From Vibrio palustris (GTDB taxonomy: Bacteria > Pseudomonadota > Gammaproteobacteria > Enterobacterales > Vibrionaceae), in assembly GCF_024346995.1 (NCBI RefSeq), contig NZ_AP024887.1, positions 2,542,001 to 2,606,000 on the forward strand: DNA of 64,000 nucleotides. The letters run 5' to 3'. The notes beneath the pieces are model-generated. The model ran no database searches, had not been told where the DNA came from, and saw only the letters and a program-made list of their open reading frames with translations. Position 1 is the first letter of the stretch. Every line of letters starts with the position of its first letter. Positions 17,681-27,453 of this stretch are shown here, piece by piece. The translations under genes were made by a program, and so were the position numbers.

Positions 17681-19180
17681 ATGAAGGCACTGCAAAACCC
17701 AGTAATTCTATTGAGCAGTCTCGCTTTAGCAGCTTGCTCGTCAACCTCACCGCCCAAACAAACTCAACTGGCTGATTTAAACCACCCTGAATCGATAAAA
17801 CCACAATCTTTTATGCTGCGCGGTAGCGTGGTTATCGGTCCAAACTCACAAACCATAACGCCCTGTGGAAGTCAGCAACAATTTCAGCTCTCATTACCGC
17901 AATCGCTAATGACAAAAGCGGCATCCGTGAGCGCTTCCCCTTATGACTCACATTATGGTGAAATGGTCGGTTATATAAAACCACCAAGTCAAAGCGGTGA
18001 TAACGGCGATTATGCTGGACGCTTTGTCGTCACTCATATCAATGTGCTCAGCGGTAAATCACAACATCAGTGTCACCTTTATCCACTTCCCACTCGGGCA
18101 TTTGGGAACACACCGGATAAATGGTCTGCGACATTCACCCAAGACGGTATTATATTTAGTCCATCGCAAGGACAGTCGTCTCAATTGGCGCTTTCAGGAG
18201 GCGAACTCTCTGAACAGCGTCGCAAATACCAAACCAACGACGGCGACTTAACCCTAGATGCAAAATATTGCATCAATCAACATTCTCATACCTTGTATGG
18301 ATGGAAAGCCGCACTACGTCATCAGCAACACACTTATCGTGGCTGCGCGATCCTAGGTAATACGGACAGCTCATTAAAATGGGCAGGAGTCTACTATGCC
18401 GCTTCTAAAACTAATCAAGGTTTTACGGTGAGCATGCAGCTCAGTCGCGATCATACTGCGGTGACGCGTTATAGTTATGAAAACGATCAACCAGATGTGG
18501 TTGAAACTGGTTACTGGCAATCTCTTGGTAACCGTCAGGTTGACGTGGTGATGACTCGTCATGACCAACAATACTTAGTCACTCAACGTATCTTTCATGC
18601 CAAACATGAAACGTTTAGCGCCTCACAAGAAAAAGTCGGGGATACAGTTTACCCAATTGCCAATGGAGGATTAACGTTATACAAAGATTATCACGACTCT
18701 GTTGGTTTAGAAGAGCCTGACCGTAGCAAAAAGCCGACATCTTTAATTGCCTCATCAGAATACGATGAAAACGTTGATCAGGCACTACGCCGCTATCTTA
18801 TCGAACATAAACTGGCAAATGGTGACCATCATTACCGTTGGTTAACCTATGATCTCAATGGTGATGAACATTCAGAGTTGCTGGTTTATATGGATTGGCA
18901 ACAAAAGAAAGAAGGTTCGCTTCTCGTATTTAACAACGTTAGCGGACAATGGGTATTTAATAGCCAAATCATCACCAATATTCCGGTGTATCTATCGAAC
19001 AAATCCACCGAGGGCTGGCGCGACCTAGTGATCACTTCGCAGCTATCGGGTAAACTGCAACGTCTCTCTTTCACTGATGGCCACTATCAACCGACTGAAC
19101 CCAATGTTGCTCAGCCTCATGATGCGGTTATGCTGTTTTCAGGTGGTATATCGCCAAGACAACAAGGAATTCATCTTTAA
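17681..19180 (+). CDS. Multidomain lipoprotein with COG3650- and NlpE-like regions
   Basis: 499 residues with a lipoprotein signal peptide ending LALAAC (Cys19), so probably exported and lipid-anchored; the next residues are SS, not D, suggesting the outer membrane. Two segments around residues 46-70 and 205-220, with paired cysteines (TITPCGS, DAKYCIN and RGCAILG), resemble the small COG3650 domain. Residues about 225-340 (KWAGVYYAAS to GGLTLYKDY) resemble the NlpE N-terminal domain. The C-terminal part has a DLNGDEHSELLVYM strand reminiscent of EF-hand or repeat-like secreted proteins. The function is unknown. Ends 2 bases before the DTW gene. Confidence 0.6.
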   Translation: MKALQNPVILLSSLALAACSSTSPPKQTQLADLNHPESIKPQSFMLRGSVVIGPNSQTITPCGSQQQFQLSLPQSLMTKAASVSASPYDSHYGEMVGYIKPPSQSGDNGDYAGRFVVTHINVLSGKSQHQCHLYPLPTRAFGNTPDKWSATFTQDGIIFSPSQGQSSQLALSGGELSEQRRKYQTNDGDLTLDAKYCINQHSHTLYGWKAALRHQQHTYRGCAILGNTDSSLKWAGVYYAASKTNQGFTVSMQLSRDHTAVTRYSYENDQPDVVETGYWQSLGNRQVDVVMTRHDQQYLVTQRIFHAKHETFSASQEKVGDTVYPIANGGLTLYKDYHDSVGLEEPDRSKKPTSLIASSEYDENVDQALRRYLIEHKLANGDHHYRWLTYDLNGDEHSELLVYMDWQQKKEGSLLVFNNVSGQWVFNSQIITNIPVYLSNKSTEGWRDLVITSQLSGKLQRLSFTDGHYQPTEPNVAQPHDAVMLFSGGISPRQQGIHL

Positions 19181-19182
19181 AC

Positions 19183-19785
19183 ATGCGAGCATCTTGCCCA
19201 GAATGTCAGCTGCAATATCAATGTGTATGTTCACAGATACCACATGCACCGGACTGTGAGCTGCACTTAACCTTGCTGATGCATGAAAAGGAGGTCACCC
19301 GCGATACTAATACTGGTCGCTGGTTATGCCGCGCCTTGCCCCACTGTAACGCCTATACATGGCAAAGAACCGCAATCGAACCTCAGCTACTAGAGCTAAT
19401 TCAAGATCCCAATACACAGTCGGTTGTGGTTTACCCGGCGCCCAACAGTATGACGTTTACAGAGTTAGTAACGTCAACAGACGATAAGCGTCCTTTTCAT
19501 TTCATTATTATTGATGCTACGTGGCAAGAGGCTCAGAAGATAGTACGTAAGAGCCCTTGGCTAAAAGCGCTCCCTTTCGTAGCGTTATCAACACAAGGCA
19601 TGCAATCGCAATATCAATTACGTCGCAACCAACAATCCGGTCACTTATGTACCCTAGAAGTTGCGAGCGTGTTACTTAAAGAAATGAATGAACCAGTGAT
19701 TGCCAAGCAGTTAACCGCATTTTTAGATGAGTTTATGGCTGTATATCAAGCGGATAAAAGTGGGCACGCGTTACATCGCGGATAA
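19183..19785 (+). CDS. DTW-domain tRNA-uridine aminocarboxypropyltransferase
   Basis: 200 residues. The N-terminal zinc-type cluster (CPECQLQYQCVC), the MHEKEVTRDTNTGRWL block and the DTW motif, here IIDATWQEAQKIVRKSPWLK, define the DTW family. E. coli YfiP (TapT) adds the 3-amino-3-carboxypropyl group of acp3U to position 47 of tRNA using SAM; this protein probably does likewise. Translationally close to the upstream lipoprotein gene, which suggests joint transcription but not a shared function. Confidence 0.82.
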   Translation: MRASCPECQLQYQCVCSQIPHAPDCELHLTLLMHEKEVTRDTNTGRWLCRALPHCNAYTWQRTAIEPQLLELIQDPNTQSVVVYPAPNSMTFTELVTSTDDKRPFHFIIIDATWQEAQKIVRKSPWLKALPFVALSTQGMQSQYQLRRNQQSGHLCTLEVASVLLKEMNEPVIAKQLTAFLDEFMAVYQADKSGHALHRG

Positions 19786-19812
19786 CGAAAAAACAAAAAA
19801 TTCATAAAGACA

Positions 19813-19834
19813 GACGGCACCACTAGGAGCCGTC
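19813..19834. terminator. Hairpin between DTW gene and yigB
   Basis: GACGGC pairs with GCCGTC around a short loop; on the minus strand a T-rich tract follows within 10 bases. Probable terminator of the lysA-yigB operon. Confidence 0.5.
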
Positions 19835-19844
19835 AGCATATTAG

Positions 19845-20567
19845 TTAAACACGATTCACGAGATCCAAAAGCGGCGCAAGCGTGTGTATTTCCATATCAG
19901 GTAATACCGTTAAACGTCGACAATCTTTAGCGTTATCAAACCGGTCATTAAACCAACAAGCTTGAAAGCCGTGTTGCTTAGCACCGAGCACGTCAGTCAC
20001 AGGGTGATCCCCGACATGTAAAATACTGTGACGAGAGCAAGGTAATATCGACGCTGCTTTCTCAAACAAGTCACCATATGGTTTCGCACGCCCATCGGGG
20101 CCCGCACGAAAAACGGCCGTGAAGTATTGGCTTAAACCAATTTTTTCTGCGTCAACATTACCATTGGTAATTGCCACCAGCGGAATATGTTGCGCTAGCT
20201 GAGCAAGTACGCGATGAGTGTCATCCGGTATCGTCACTAGGTTACGTAAGTAATGTACTTGTTCCATCGCGGCCTGCGCCGACGTCAAGGCCAGCTCAGG
20301 TTCGTATCCTAATGCCACTAACCCCTGTGTAATTTGCTGTAAACGCCAAGTTGATACATCATGCGCGAGCATAGGATCAGCCTCTAAAACTTGCTGTTTC
20401 ACTTGTGCCCACCATTGCGCTGGCTTCGTGGCGGTTACCGGATGGCGCTCATGTATCCATTGCGTGATTTCAGCATCCAAATGACGAATCACTGGCCAGT
20501 TATCGTAGAGCGTGTCGTCCAAATCAAACGTCATCGCCTGAATGGTTGGCATGTTGCGATAAAACAT
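19845..20567 (-). CDS. yigB: HAD phosphatase YigB (riboflavin-pathway phosphatase)
   Basis: 240 residues with motif I MTFDLDDTLYDNWP, motif II VAITNGNVD and motif III ILHVGDHPVTDVLGAKQHG. In E. coli, YigB can dephosphorylate 5-amino-6-(5-phospho-D-ribitylamino)uracil, the missing step of flavin synthesis, besides other substrates. The ATG at 20567 follows AAGGATT and comes 1 base after the xerC stop; the longer frame to 20624 would run into xerC. Last gene of lptM-lysA-dapF-DUF484-xerC-yigB. Confidence 0.9.
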   Translation of the reverse strand: MFYRNMPTIQAMTFDLDDTLYDNWPVIRHLDAEITQWIHERHPVTATKPAQWWAQVKQQVLEADPMLAHDVSTWRLQQITQGLVALGYEPELALTSAQAAMEQVHYLRNLVTIPDDTHRVLAQLAQHIPLVAITNGNVDAEKIGLSQYFTAVFRAGPDGRAKPYGDLFEKAASILPCSRHSILHVGDHPVTDVLGAKQHGFQACWFNDRFDNAKDCRRLTVLPDMEIHTLAPLLDLVNRV

Positions 20568-20568
20568 A

Positions 20569-21501
20569 CTAATCCTTGTTTTTTTTATGAGCGCGAGGAT
20601 GAGCCTGATCATACGCTTGAGCAAGGTGCTGAAAATCTAAATGCGTATAGATCTGAGTGGTTGAAATATTTTCATGGCCCAATAACTCTTGCACAGCTCG
20701 TAGATTATTACTCGACTCCAGCATATGCGTCGCAAACGAGTGACGCAATTTATGCGGGCTAATATGACTCGACACCGACTGTTTTTGCCCCCATTCCAAC
20801 ATCCGTTTTTGTACATTACGGTGAGAAATTCGCGTTCCTAACTTGGACACAAATAAAGCGGGTTCAGAAGGTTGAGCAAATTGAGAGCGCAGCTTCATCC
20901 ATTTAGCAACCCATTCACTGGCTTGCCCGGAAAACGGCACTTTGCGCTCTTTATCACCTTTACCTATGACACGGATTTCTTCTGAGCGAAAATGCACATC
21001 ACGAATATTGATAGATACCAATTCTGCCAATCGCAAACCAGCGCCATACATCAGTTCCATGATCGCCCGATCACGCACCGATAAGGGATCATCTTCGTTC
21101 ACATCTAATAGCTGCGCTACTTCGTCAACATCAAGGTTTTTAGGTAACGGGCGCTGTTTTCTTGGTGCCGACACACCGCGAGCTGGGTTGGCATTCATGT
21201 CACCACGTAAAATCAAAAAATCGAAAAAGCTGCGTAGTGACGACAAACGCGTCGCTAAGCTGCTCGACTTCATACCTTCACGCATGCCTTTACTCGCGAG
21301 TTGTCTTACCCATCCCGCATCAACATCAATCCAACCTTTCACGCCAAGCTCATGCAAGTGATGACCCATGGTTTCTAGTTGCTGTTTATAATTACGCTGA
21401 GTATGTAAACTCAACCCTTTTTCGCTGCGTAAATACTCATAAAAACGCTCTAAGGGTTGTTGCAATGCTCTAGGAAGAGGAGTGACTGCGTCTGCTTTCA
21501 T
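20569..21501 (-). CDS. xerC: Tyrosine recombinase XerC
   Basis: With XerD resolves chromosome dimers at dif during division. 310 residues: N-terminal SAM-like core-binding domain (about 10-100) with QRNYKQQLETM, and C-terminal catalytic domain with Arg in MYGAGLRLAELVSI, Lys in IGKGDKERKVPF, HKLRHSFATHMLE (His-x-x-Arg), LLGHENIS and the nucleophile Tyr in TTQIYTH. The ATG at 21501 overlaps the end of the DUF484 gene by 32 bases. The TTG at 21528 is a poorer start. dif is near the terminus and not expected here. Confidence 0.96.
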   Translation of the reverse strand: MKADAVTPLPRALQQPLERFYEYLRSEKGLSLHTQRNYKQQLETMGHHLHELGVKGWIDVDAGWVRQLASKGMREGMKSSSLATRLSSLRSFFDFLILRGDMNANPARGVSAPRKQRPLPKNLDVDEVAQLLDVNEDDPLSVRDRAIMELMYGAGLRLAELVSINIRDVHFRSEEIRVIGKGDKERKVPFSGQASEWVAKWMKLRSQFAQPSEPALFVSKLGTRISHRNVQKRMLEWGQKQSVSSHISPHKLRHSFATHMLESSNNLRAVQELLGHENISTTQIYTHLDFQHLAQAYDQAHPRAHKKNKD

Positions 21502-22174
21502 CAATAATTTGCCAAGGTAAAGTATCAATTAAATGGGCGATAACCAAAGCAAGATGACGTAAAAACAACGTATCCATACTTGGCTGAAAGTGGCCGCCAT
21601 CTTCGCTCGAAAATGCGAGAAAACCTAATGAGCGCCCTTTACGTAAGGGTAACACAACATAAGAACCTAGCTCAGGTAAAAACGCCTTATCGCCCAACAA
21701 CTGGTGACGATCTACCTGACGTAAGCGACCCAAGTAAGCATCTTGCCCATTTAAATGGTTCGTCGAAAAACGTTGCCACGCCTCTTTATCACATTGATAT
21801 TGTCGACAAGGGGTATCCATCAATCTTAAATAGGCCGTTAACCCCAAGACCTGCGCTTTTGCTTCTAAAGCCGCCACAACTTGCTCCATAGAAGAACAAT
21901 GCATCAGGGTCGATTCAAGCTCCATAAACTCATGGAACGTTTTATCATTCGATGCCGCCAGTGACATAAATGCGGTAATTTCTTCTTCTAGCTCTTCGAT
22001 ACGCTGCCGCTGACGAGAAAGCTGAACATGTACCAAGGATACCGCCCCCATTTCTTGATGGGGTAAAGCAAGTCGTTCAACTAACTCAGGACGATCTTGA
22101 AAAAAATCTGGATGATCGTTCAAATACTCTTCGACTATTTTCGCCGTCAGTGTATCGGCTTCAGGTTGTGACAA
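21470..22174 (-). CDS. DUF484 family protein
   Basis: 234 residues, with a GAF-like C-terminal half (LGSYVVLPLRKGRSLGFLAFSSEDGGHF) preceded by a coiled coil (QRQRIEELEEEITAFM) and the family's N-terminal EEYLNDHPDFFQDRPEL-type motif. Conserved between dapF and xerC in gammaproteobacteria, with function unknown. The start is probably TTG (22172-22174), with GAGG at good spacing and no ATG nearby. Confidence 0.88.
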   Translation of the reverse strand: MSQPEADTLTAKIVEEYLNDHPDFFQDRPELVERLALPHQEMGAVSLVHVQLSRQRQRIEELEEEITAFMSLAASNDKTFHEFMELESTLMHCSSMEQVVAALEAKAQVLGLTAYLRLMDTPCRQYQCDKEAWQRFSTNHLNGQDAYLGRLRQVDRHQLLGDKAFLPELGSYVVLPLRKGRSLGFLAFSSEDGGHFQPSMDTLFLRHLALVIAHLIDTLPWQIIDESRRSHSSS

Positions 22175-22186
22175 AACGGTTCCTCT

Positions 22187-23017
22187 TTAGCAAGATAATT
22201 GACCATCATAAACGTGTACAGCGGGGCCCGTCATCAAAAGTGGCTGCCCTTCACCTTGCCAACGAATCACCAACTTGCCACCCGGTAAGTGTACGGTAAC
22301 ATTGTCGTCTAGTAATCCTTGTGCAATGCCTACAGCGACAGCTGCACATGCACCGCTACCACATGCCTGAGTTTCACCAGCACCACGTTCATACACACGT
22401 AAGCGAATTTCATCACGATTGACCACTTGCATAAAGCCAGCGTTCACTCGTTCAGGAAAACGTTCATGTGATTCCAGCTCTGGCCCCAACACTTCAACCG
22501 GTGCGGTATCCACATCATCAACCACCGTCACAACATGAGGATTACCCATACTCACTACGCCACAGAACAAGGTTTGCTCTGCAACACGCATGATGTACGT
22601 TTTTTCAGCTTGTTTGGCTCTAAATGGGACTTTCGCTGGCTCAAAAATCGGCACCCCCATATTCACAGTAATCTGATCGTCATTTTCGACACTCAGTACC
22701 ATCTTACCTTTCTTAGTGCTGACATTAATGCTGTATTTATTGGTTAACCCTTTCATACGCACAAAGCGCGCAAAACACCGCGCCCCATTACCACATTGTT
22801 CGACTTCACTGCCATCGGCATTGAAAATACGGTAATGGAAATCCGTTTCTGGATCATAAGGTGCTTCGACCATCAGCAATTGATCAAAACCAACACCGGT
22901 ATGACGATTCGCTAAACGACGCGTCAAGTCAGGTGAAAAAAAGACGTTTTGGGTAACGCAATCCACAACCATGAAATCGTTACCCAATCCGTGCATTTTA
23001 GAAAAATGAAAATGCAT
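22187..23017 (-). CDS. dapF: Diaminopimelate epimerase DapF
   Basis: Cofactor-independent enzyme that interconverts LL- and meso-diaminopimelate for lysine and peptidoglycan. 276 residues, with both catalytic cysteines visible in [12 protein letters not shown] and [14 protein letters not shown] and the N-terminal [15 protein letters not shown] signature. Lies 10 bases after lysA and 12 before the DUF484 gene. Confidence 0.97.
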   Translation of the reverse strand: MHFHFSKMHGLGNDFMVVDCVTQNVFFSPDLTRRLANRHTGVGFDQLLMVEAPYDPETDFHYRIFNADGSEVEQCGNGARCFARFVRMKGLTNKYSINVSTKKGKMVLSVENDDQITVNMGVPIFEPAKVPFRAKQAEKTYIMRVAEQTLFCGVVSMGNPHVVTVVDDVDTAPVEVLGPELESHERFPERVNAGFMQVVNRDEIRLRVYERGAGETQACGSGACAAVAVGIAQGLLDDNVTVHLPGGKLVIRWQGEGQPLLMTGPAVHVYDGQLSC

Positions 23018-23027
23018 AATGCGTTAT

Positions 23028-24281
23028 TTACTCCGGCAAGACACTTTCTAGTGCCCATAAGCTACTTAATTCTTCACGTTGACGTACAAGGTGAGACTTG
23101 TCGCCATCGACAATCACTTCTGCTGCGCGCGCGCGCGTATTGTAGTTCGATGCCATCACAAAACCATACGCACCGGCAGAACGTACCGCAAGAAGATCTC
23201 CGGCTTGCAGCACCAAAGAGCGGTCCTTGCCAAGGAAGTCACCGGTTTCACAGATAGGTCCCACCAAATCGTACGCTTTCGCTTCACCTTGGCGTGGCTT
23301 AACCGGAATAATATCTTGCCATGCTTCGTACAATACTGGACGAATTAGATCATTCATGGCCGCATCAATAATGGCAAAATTCTTATGCTCTGTGTGCTTT
23401 AGAAATTCTACTTGTGTCAATAACACACCCGCATTCGCCGCAATTGCCCTGCCAGGCTCAAAAATAAGCTCTAGATCAGGATGCGCCGACAAGCGTGATA
23501 ACAAGGCTTTCGCATATTCAGAAGGCTGTGGAGGCATTTCATCACGGTAGACCACACCTAAACCACCACCAACATCGAGATGGTGAATCGGTACGCCTTG
23601 TTCGAGCAATTCATCAATCAAGTTTAATAAGCGATCTGTCGCATCAATAAACGGTTCAAGAGCAGTGAGCTGTGATCCAATATGACAATCGATACCTGAT
23701 ACTTCAAGATGCTCCATGCTTTGTGCCAGTTTGTACACTTCTGGCGCTCGCTCAAAAGCGATACCAAATTTATTGTCACGTAAACCCGTTGAAATATAAG
23801 GATGAGTTTGTGCATCAACATCGGGATTAATACGTAGAGAAATGCGAGCTTTAACACCTAGTTCACCGGCCACTTTGTTGAGGAGATCAAGTTCAGGCTC
23901 TGATTCAACGTTAAAACACTTAATGTTGAGTTCTAATGCTCGCTTCATCTCTGCTGCGGTTTTTCCGACACCAGAAAAAACGATTTTGGAGGGTTCACCA
24001 CCCGCAGCAATCACCCGCTCTAATTCACCACCCGACACAATATCGAATCCTGAACCAAGGCGTGCTAAAACGTTTAATACACCAATGTTAGAATTTGCTT
24101 TAACGGCATAGCATACTAAATGCGGGTGATCGCCGACCGACTTATCAAACGCATGCCAATGACGTTCAAATGTCGCACGCGAGTAGACGTATAGAGGCGT
24201 ACCGTACAACTCAGCCAATTCGCTAAGCGGCATATCTTCAGCCCAAAGTTGACCATCGTCCTGATAATTGAAGTAATCCAA
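23028..24281 (-). CDS. lysA: Diaminopimelate decarboxylase LysA
   Basis: PLP enzyme that decarboxylates meso-diaminopimelate to L-lysine. 417 residues, with the PLP lysine in CYAVKANSNIGVL, the HIGSQL strand, the GGGLGVVY glycine loop, EPGRAIAANAG and the active-site CETGDFLGKDR. The start is TTG (24279-24281), with AAAGGA at good spacing and the family start DYFNYQDDGQLWAED. Co-transcribed with lptM upstream and dapF downstream. Confidence 0.96.
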   Translation of the reverse strand: MDYFNYQDDGQLWAEDMPLSELAELYGTPLYVYSRATFERHWHAFDKSVGDHPHLVCYAVKANSNIGVLNVLARLGSGFDIVSGGELERVIAAGGEPSKIVFSGVGKTAAEMKRALELNIKCFNVESEPELDLLNKVAGELGVKARISLRINPDVDAQTHPYISTGLRDNKFGIAFERAPEVYKLAQSMEHLEVSGIDCHIGSQLTALEPFIDATDRLLNLIDELLEQGVPIHHLDVGGGLGVVYRDEMPPQPSEYAKALLSRLSAHPDLELIFEPGRAIAANAGVLLTQVEFLKHTEHKNFAIIDAAMNDLIRPVLYEAWQDIIPVKPRQGEAKAYDLVGPICETGDFLGKDRSLVLQAGDLLAVRSAGAYGFVMASNYNTRARAAEVIVDGDKSHLVRQREELSSLWALESVLPE

Positions 24282-24311
24282 GCTCGTATCCTTTATCTCA
24301 TATAATTGAAT

Positions 24312-24434
24312 TTACTGACTTTCTGTATTCTGCTTCTGCTGTGAATCGTCAGGCATATAAAGTGGCCCCGTCTGCCCACACCCTGTTAACGTCATTACAG
24401 ATAGTAAAAATAACGCGGTTATCCATTTTTTCAT
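24312..24434 (-). CDS. lptM: LPS-assembly lipoprotein LptM (YifL)
   Basis: 40-residue lipoprotein: hydrophobic signal from MKKWITALFLLSVM to the lipobox LTGC (Cys19), then the family signature GQTGPLYMPDD and a polar tail. LptM supports oxidative folding of the LptD-LptE translocon at the outer membrane. The position just before lysA-dapF is the same as E. coli yifL. No strong ribosome site was seen. The gene is short enough to be missed by automatic calling. Confidence 0.88.
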   Translation of the reverse strand: MKKWITALFLLSVMTLTGCGQTGPLYMPDDSQQKQNTESQ

Positions 24435-24510
24435 TTTGCTTTTCGTGATTATTTATTCAATGCCCCCTATAATCGCACCACAGTCAAGAAAAGCAATAGG
24501 ATAGACCGAG

Positions 24511-24825
24511 ATGAATGATACAGAATTTCATCAGCTCGCTGATGTTCAGCTGCAAACCATTGAAGAAATGATCGATAACTCGGGTGCCGATATCGACTAT
24601 GAAACCTCTGGTAATGTAATGACGCTTGAGTTTGAAGACCGCAGCCAAGTGATTATTAACCGCCAAGAACCGATGAAAGAACTATGGCTCGCGTCACGTT
24701 CAGGAGGATTTCATTTCCGCTACGAGAACGAACAATGGATATGTACCAAAACTGGAGGGGAATTCACCAGCATGGTAAAAACCGAATGTGAAAAGCATGC
24801 GAATGAAGATATTGATTGGGAATAA
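24511..24825 (+). CDS. cyaY: Frataxin-like iron donor CyaY
   Basis: 104 residues, the bacterial frataxin fold. An acidic first helix (FHQLADVQLQTIEEMIDN, then SGADIDYE) binds iron, followed by the beta-sheet strands NVMTLEFEDRSQVIINRQEP and LWLASRSGGFHFRY. Regulates iron-sulfur cluster assembly with IscS/IscU. Divergent from the lptM operon and convergent with cyaA, as in E. coli. Confidence 0.95.
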   Translation: MNDTEFHQLADVQLQTIEEMIDNSGADIDYETSGNVMTLEFEDRSQVIINRQEPMKELWLASRSGGFHFRYENEQWICTKTGGEFTSMVKTECEKHANEDIDWE

Positions 24826-24828
24826 ACC

Positions 24829-24861
24829 AAAAGAGCATGCCAATGGCATGCTCTTTTTTTA
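24829..24861. terminator. Bidirectional terminator between cyaY and cyaA
   Basis: AAAGAGCATGCC pairs with GGCATGCTCTTT around AAT, with a T run on the plus side and an A run on the other. Confidence 0.9.
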
Positions 24862-27387
24862 AGCGTTTACGGCTTTATTGGGCCGAGAATACGGAATAGC
24901 ATCATTACGATAAGGCACCACATAGTCGCCCCCTTCTTCTGGGCGAACAATTTGGTAATACTGCGGTAAATTAAAATTAATAAATTTTGCCGCGATATTA
25001 TTTTCATCACGAACCGAGGTATAAAAACCATTAACCGCGGCAATCATTTCATCTTTTTCGCCACTGTACTGGTGATAAACTTCGACTCGATTCACTTCAT
25101 CCAACACATAAATATTGAAACCTTCGCACTTATCTTCAAAGAAAAACTGCACCAAACCTTCACTCGCGAAGCCATCGACAACGGTGGGTAGTTCATAATC
25201 ATCGTCTTTATCTAACATCAGCAGAGGCGTACCGCTGACTTTATTACTTGATATACTACGATAAAAATCGACCGAGTTTTCTAACTTCTGAACCGATACA
25301 CCTCGTCGCTCAAAAAACAGCCCATACATCTGATGTCCAATCCGTAACGCTTTAAAACGACGGCGCTTCTCTTTTTCCATCGGTCGTAAACGTAAATCAA
25401 TACATTCAGCCAATAACTGATAAACAAGATTACGCATCACACCACGGAAGTTTTTGCTATAACAAAACACATCCACAGATTCAGGCGGCAGCGCATCTTG
25501 GTGCATTTTACCTAATACGGTTTTTAATGCGTCGATCATGGCTTTCTCGCCTTCAAAGTGTAACGTTCTCACTTCTTGCCAAGAATTTCGATAGACCAAA
25601 TCAACACTACCAATTAAGCTAATATGCTCCGTACCAAAGCTCAAAATATCAATATTTTTCAGATCGACTTTCAGAGCCTTCCCACGCAGCTTGGATGTCG
25701 GATCTTTTTCAAAATTAATAAACATCGCCAATTGGCTAATTTCACACGGACTTGCCAACGCTGACATGGTTGGTCGGCGCTTATGTAGTGAAAATGTATT
25801 GCGTAAATCACTCACCATTTGATAAAGCTTATCAATATCCAAGTTACCTTCTTGAACCATTGAATGTAAACGTGTTGACTCTGTGATGAGACCATTAAAG
25901 AAAGCCCATGCAACTAATTTACTTAAATATTCATTATGTTCTAGCGGTCGCTGACTGATCATGCGTGAGGCGACCAGTGGTTGCTTATACAAATACCAAC
26001 CTGCGGTGTTGACCCGCCCTGGTGCCACTTCAACAAACGATAAATCCGACTCATGCAAATCTGGGGAAATCTGCGGATTAAGCAGTGTCACCTTACCCGG
26101 CAACACCTCAAACGCCCCATAGAGCTTGCGCGCTAAAATAGAAATATCTTGGGGACTGATGGCTGAAGTAATATCGTTACGGCGTGCAAAATGGATAAGA
26201 TTACGATAACTTTGCATTAACGCATCTAACAACGCGTTATGCATGACTTTCACTTCCTGTACTTTCCAATGGCGGCGAGCATCTAAATGCGTAATCAGCG
26301 ACATTGGCCATTGCCAAGCTTGAGTCATTTCTTCAAGCGCTCGGCGCCGCCAAGCAACGGAACCATGACCGGGCTCTCTTGAGAGTTTTTCATGGGTTTT
26401 TAAATAGAAACAACGACGCACTAATTCCAGCCGACTTAAGTCCCCAATGCGTTCTAAATAACGGGTGACTTTTTCTAGCATCAAATAATATGCATCCATC
26501 CCGTACAGATCAGGCTCGTCAGTAAAAAAACGACGCTTAGTATCAACACTCAACAGTTGGGTATGCGGATATTCCCAAGAATAAGCTTCGAGTAAAATGG
26601 CTTTTAAAACTGACTTATATGGTGAGTCGATACTTTTATAAAGTTGCCAGAGATTAGCACCAAAATATTCCGCAGCCGGAATACCGTTTAACTGACCAAA
26701 ATCAATCCATTCGTCGATATTAATGTAGTTTTGCGCAATGAGCTCAGTAATGTAATCGTCGTAGCACTCTTCCATTTCTGGCGGAACAATTTGCCATAAC
26801 AAACGCTTCCCAGCTAAACAGACCGCAGAGCGATAAAATTCATCTAATAACAACAGGTGTTGTGAAGAGCCACAATTTTCACCGGTCATCGCTTCTGAAC
26901 GATTATGCCTAAATCGTTCCTCATCCATAATAAAGAAATTCGCTTCTACGCCGAGGCTTTTCGCCCACTCAGTAATCATGGAGCACTTGTTGAGTAAGTT
27001 TTGGCGCTGCTCACTTGGCATGGTATGTGCGACACATACCCAGATGTCGAGATCACTCGATGTGCTCTGGCCAATAGAAGACGTACTGCCCATGGTATAC
27101 ATGGCTAAAATATCAAGAGAAGAAGGAGTGGCGAGAGGTGAAGCAGAGGTTAGGTGTAAATCATTAACAAATTCAGTTTGTACATCGTTTAATTGGAAAC
27201 AATGAATACCATGAGGAACACACTCATCAATATAGCCAGGAAGTTGCGGATGATTATAGTGCAATAAAACCGGTATCGCGTGGAAAACACGCTGTCCCTG
27301 CATACTCATTAGACCGAGAGCACGCTCAGTGCGCTGCTGATTGAGTTTATCTGCTCGTTTGATCAAAGTGACGATATAAGAACGCAA
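24859..27387 (-). CDS. cyaA: Class I adenylate cyclase CyaA
   Basis: Makes cAMP from ATP in the cytoplasm, the signal read by CRP. 842 residues from the TTG at 27387 (848 in E. coli). The N-terminal catalytic half carries MGSTSSIGQSTSSDLDIWVC, the nucleotidyltransferase G-S-x-D-x-D motif; the C-terminal half is the glucose-PTS regulatory region. The start is chosen because AGGATG precedes TTG at good spacing, the E. coli gene also begins TTG in the same place, and the longer frame to 27465 would overlap the CRP site. Divergent from hemC. Confidence 0.95.
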   Translation of the reverse strand: MRSYIVTLIKRADKLNQQRTERALGLMSMQGQRVFHAIPVLLHYNHPQLPGYIDECVPHGIHCFQLNDVQTEFVNDLHLTSASPLATPSSLDILAMYTMGSTSSIGQSTSSDLDIWVCVAHTMPSEQRQNLLNKCSMITEWAKSLGVEANFFIMDEERFRHNRSEAMTGENCGSSQHLLLLDEFYRSAVCLAGKRLLWQIVPPEMEECYDDYITELIAQNYINIDEWIDFGQLNGIPAAEYFGANLWQLYKSIDSPYKSVLKAILLEAYSWEYPHTQLLSVDTKRRFFTDEPDLYGMDAYYLMLEKVTRYLERIGDLSRLELVRRCFYLKTHEKLSREPGHGSVAWRRRALEEMTQAWQWPMSLITHLDARRHWKVQEVKVMHNALLDALMQSYRNLIHFARRNDITSAISPQDISILARKLYGAFEVLPGKVTLLNPQISPDLHESDLSFVEVAPGRVNTAGWYLYKQPLVASRMISQRPLEHNEYLSKLVAWAFFNGLITESTRLHSMVQEGNLDIDKLYQMVSDLRNTFSLHKRRPTMSALASPCEISQLAMFINFEKDPTSKLRGKALKVDLKNIDILSFGTEHISLIGSVDLVYRNSWQEVRTLHFEGEKAMIDALKTVLGKMHQDALPPESVDVFCYSKNFRGVMRNLVYQLLAECIDLRLRPMEKEKRRRFKALRIGHQMYGLFFERRGVSVQKLENSVDFYRSISSNKVSGTPLLMLDKDDDYELPTVVDGFASEGLVQFFFEDKCEGFNIYVLDEVNRVEVYHQYSGEKDEMIAAVNGFYTSVRDENNIAAKFINFNLPQYYQIVRPEEGGDYVVPYRNDAIPYSRPNKAVNA

Positions 27388-27453
27388 GTTAACATCCTGA
27401 CTGCTGCATCCAATAGGTTCGCGCTGTTCATTTAGTGAACAAACACACCAATA

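Noticed and set aside
17641..17757. 39-codon extension of the EVE protein
   Set aside because: Would overlap the divergent lipoprotein gene; MAYWLFKTEP at 17640 is the family start.
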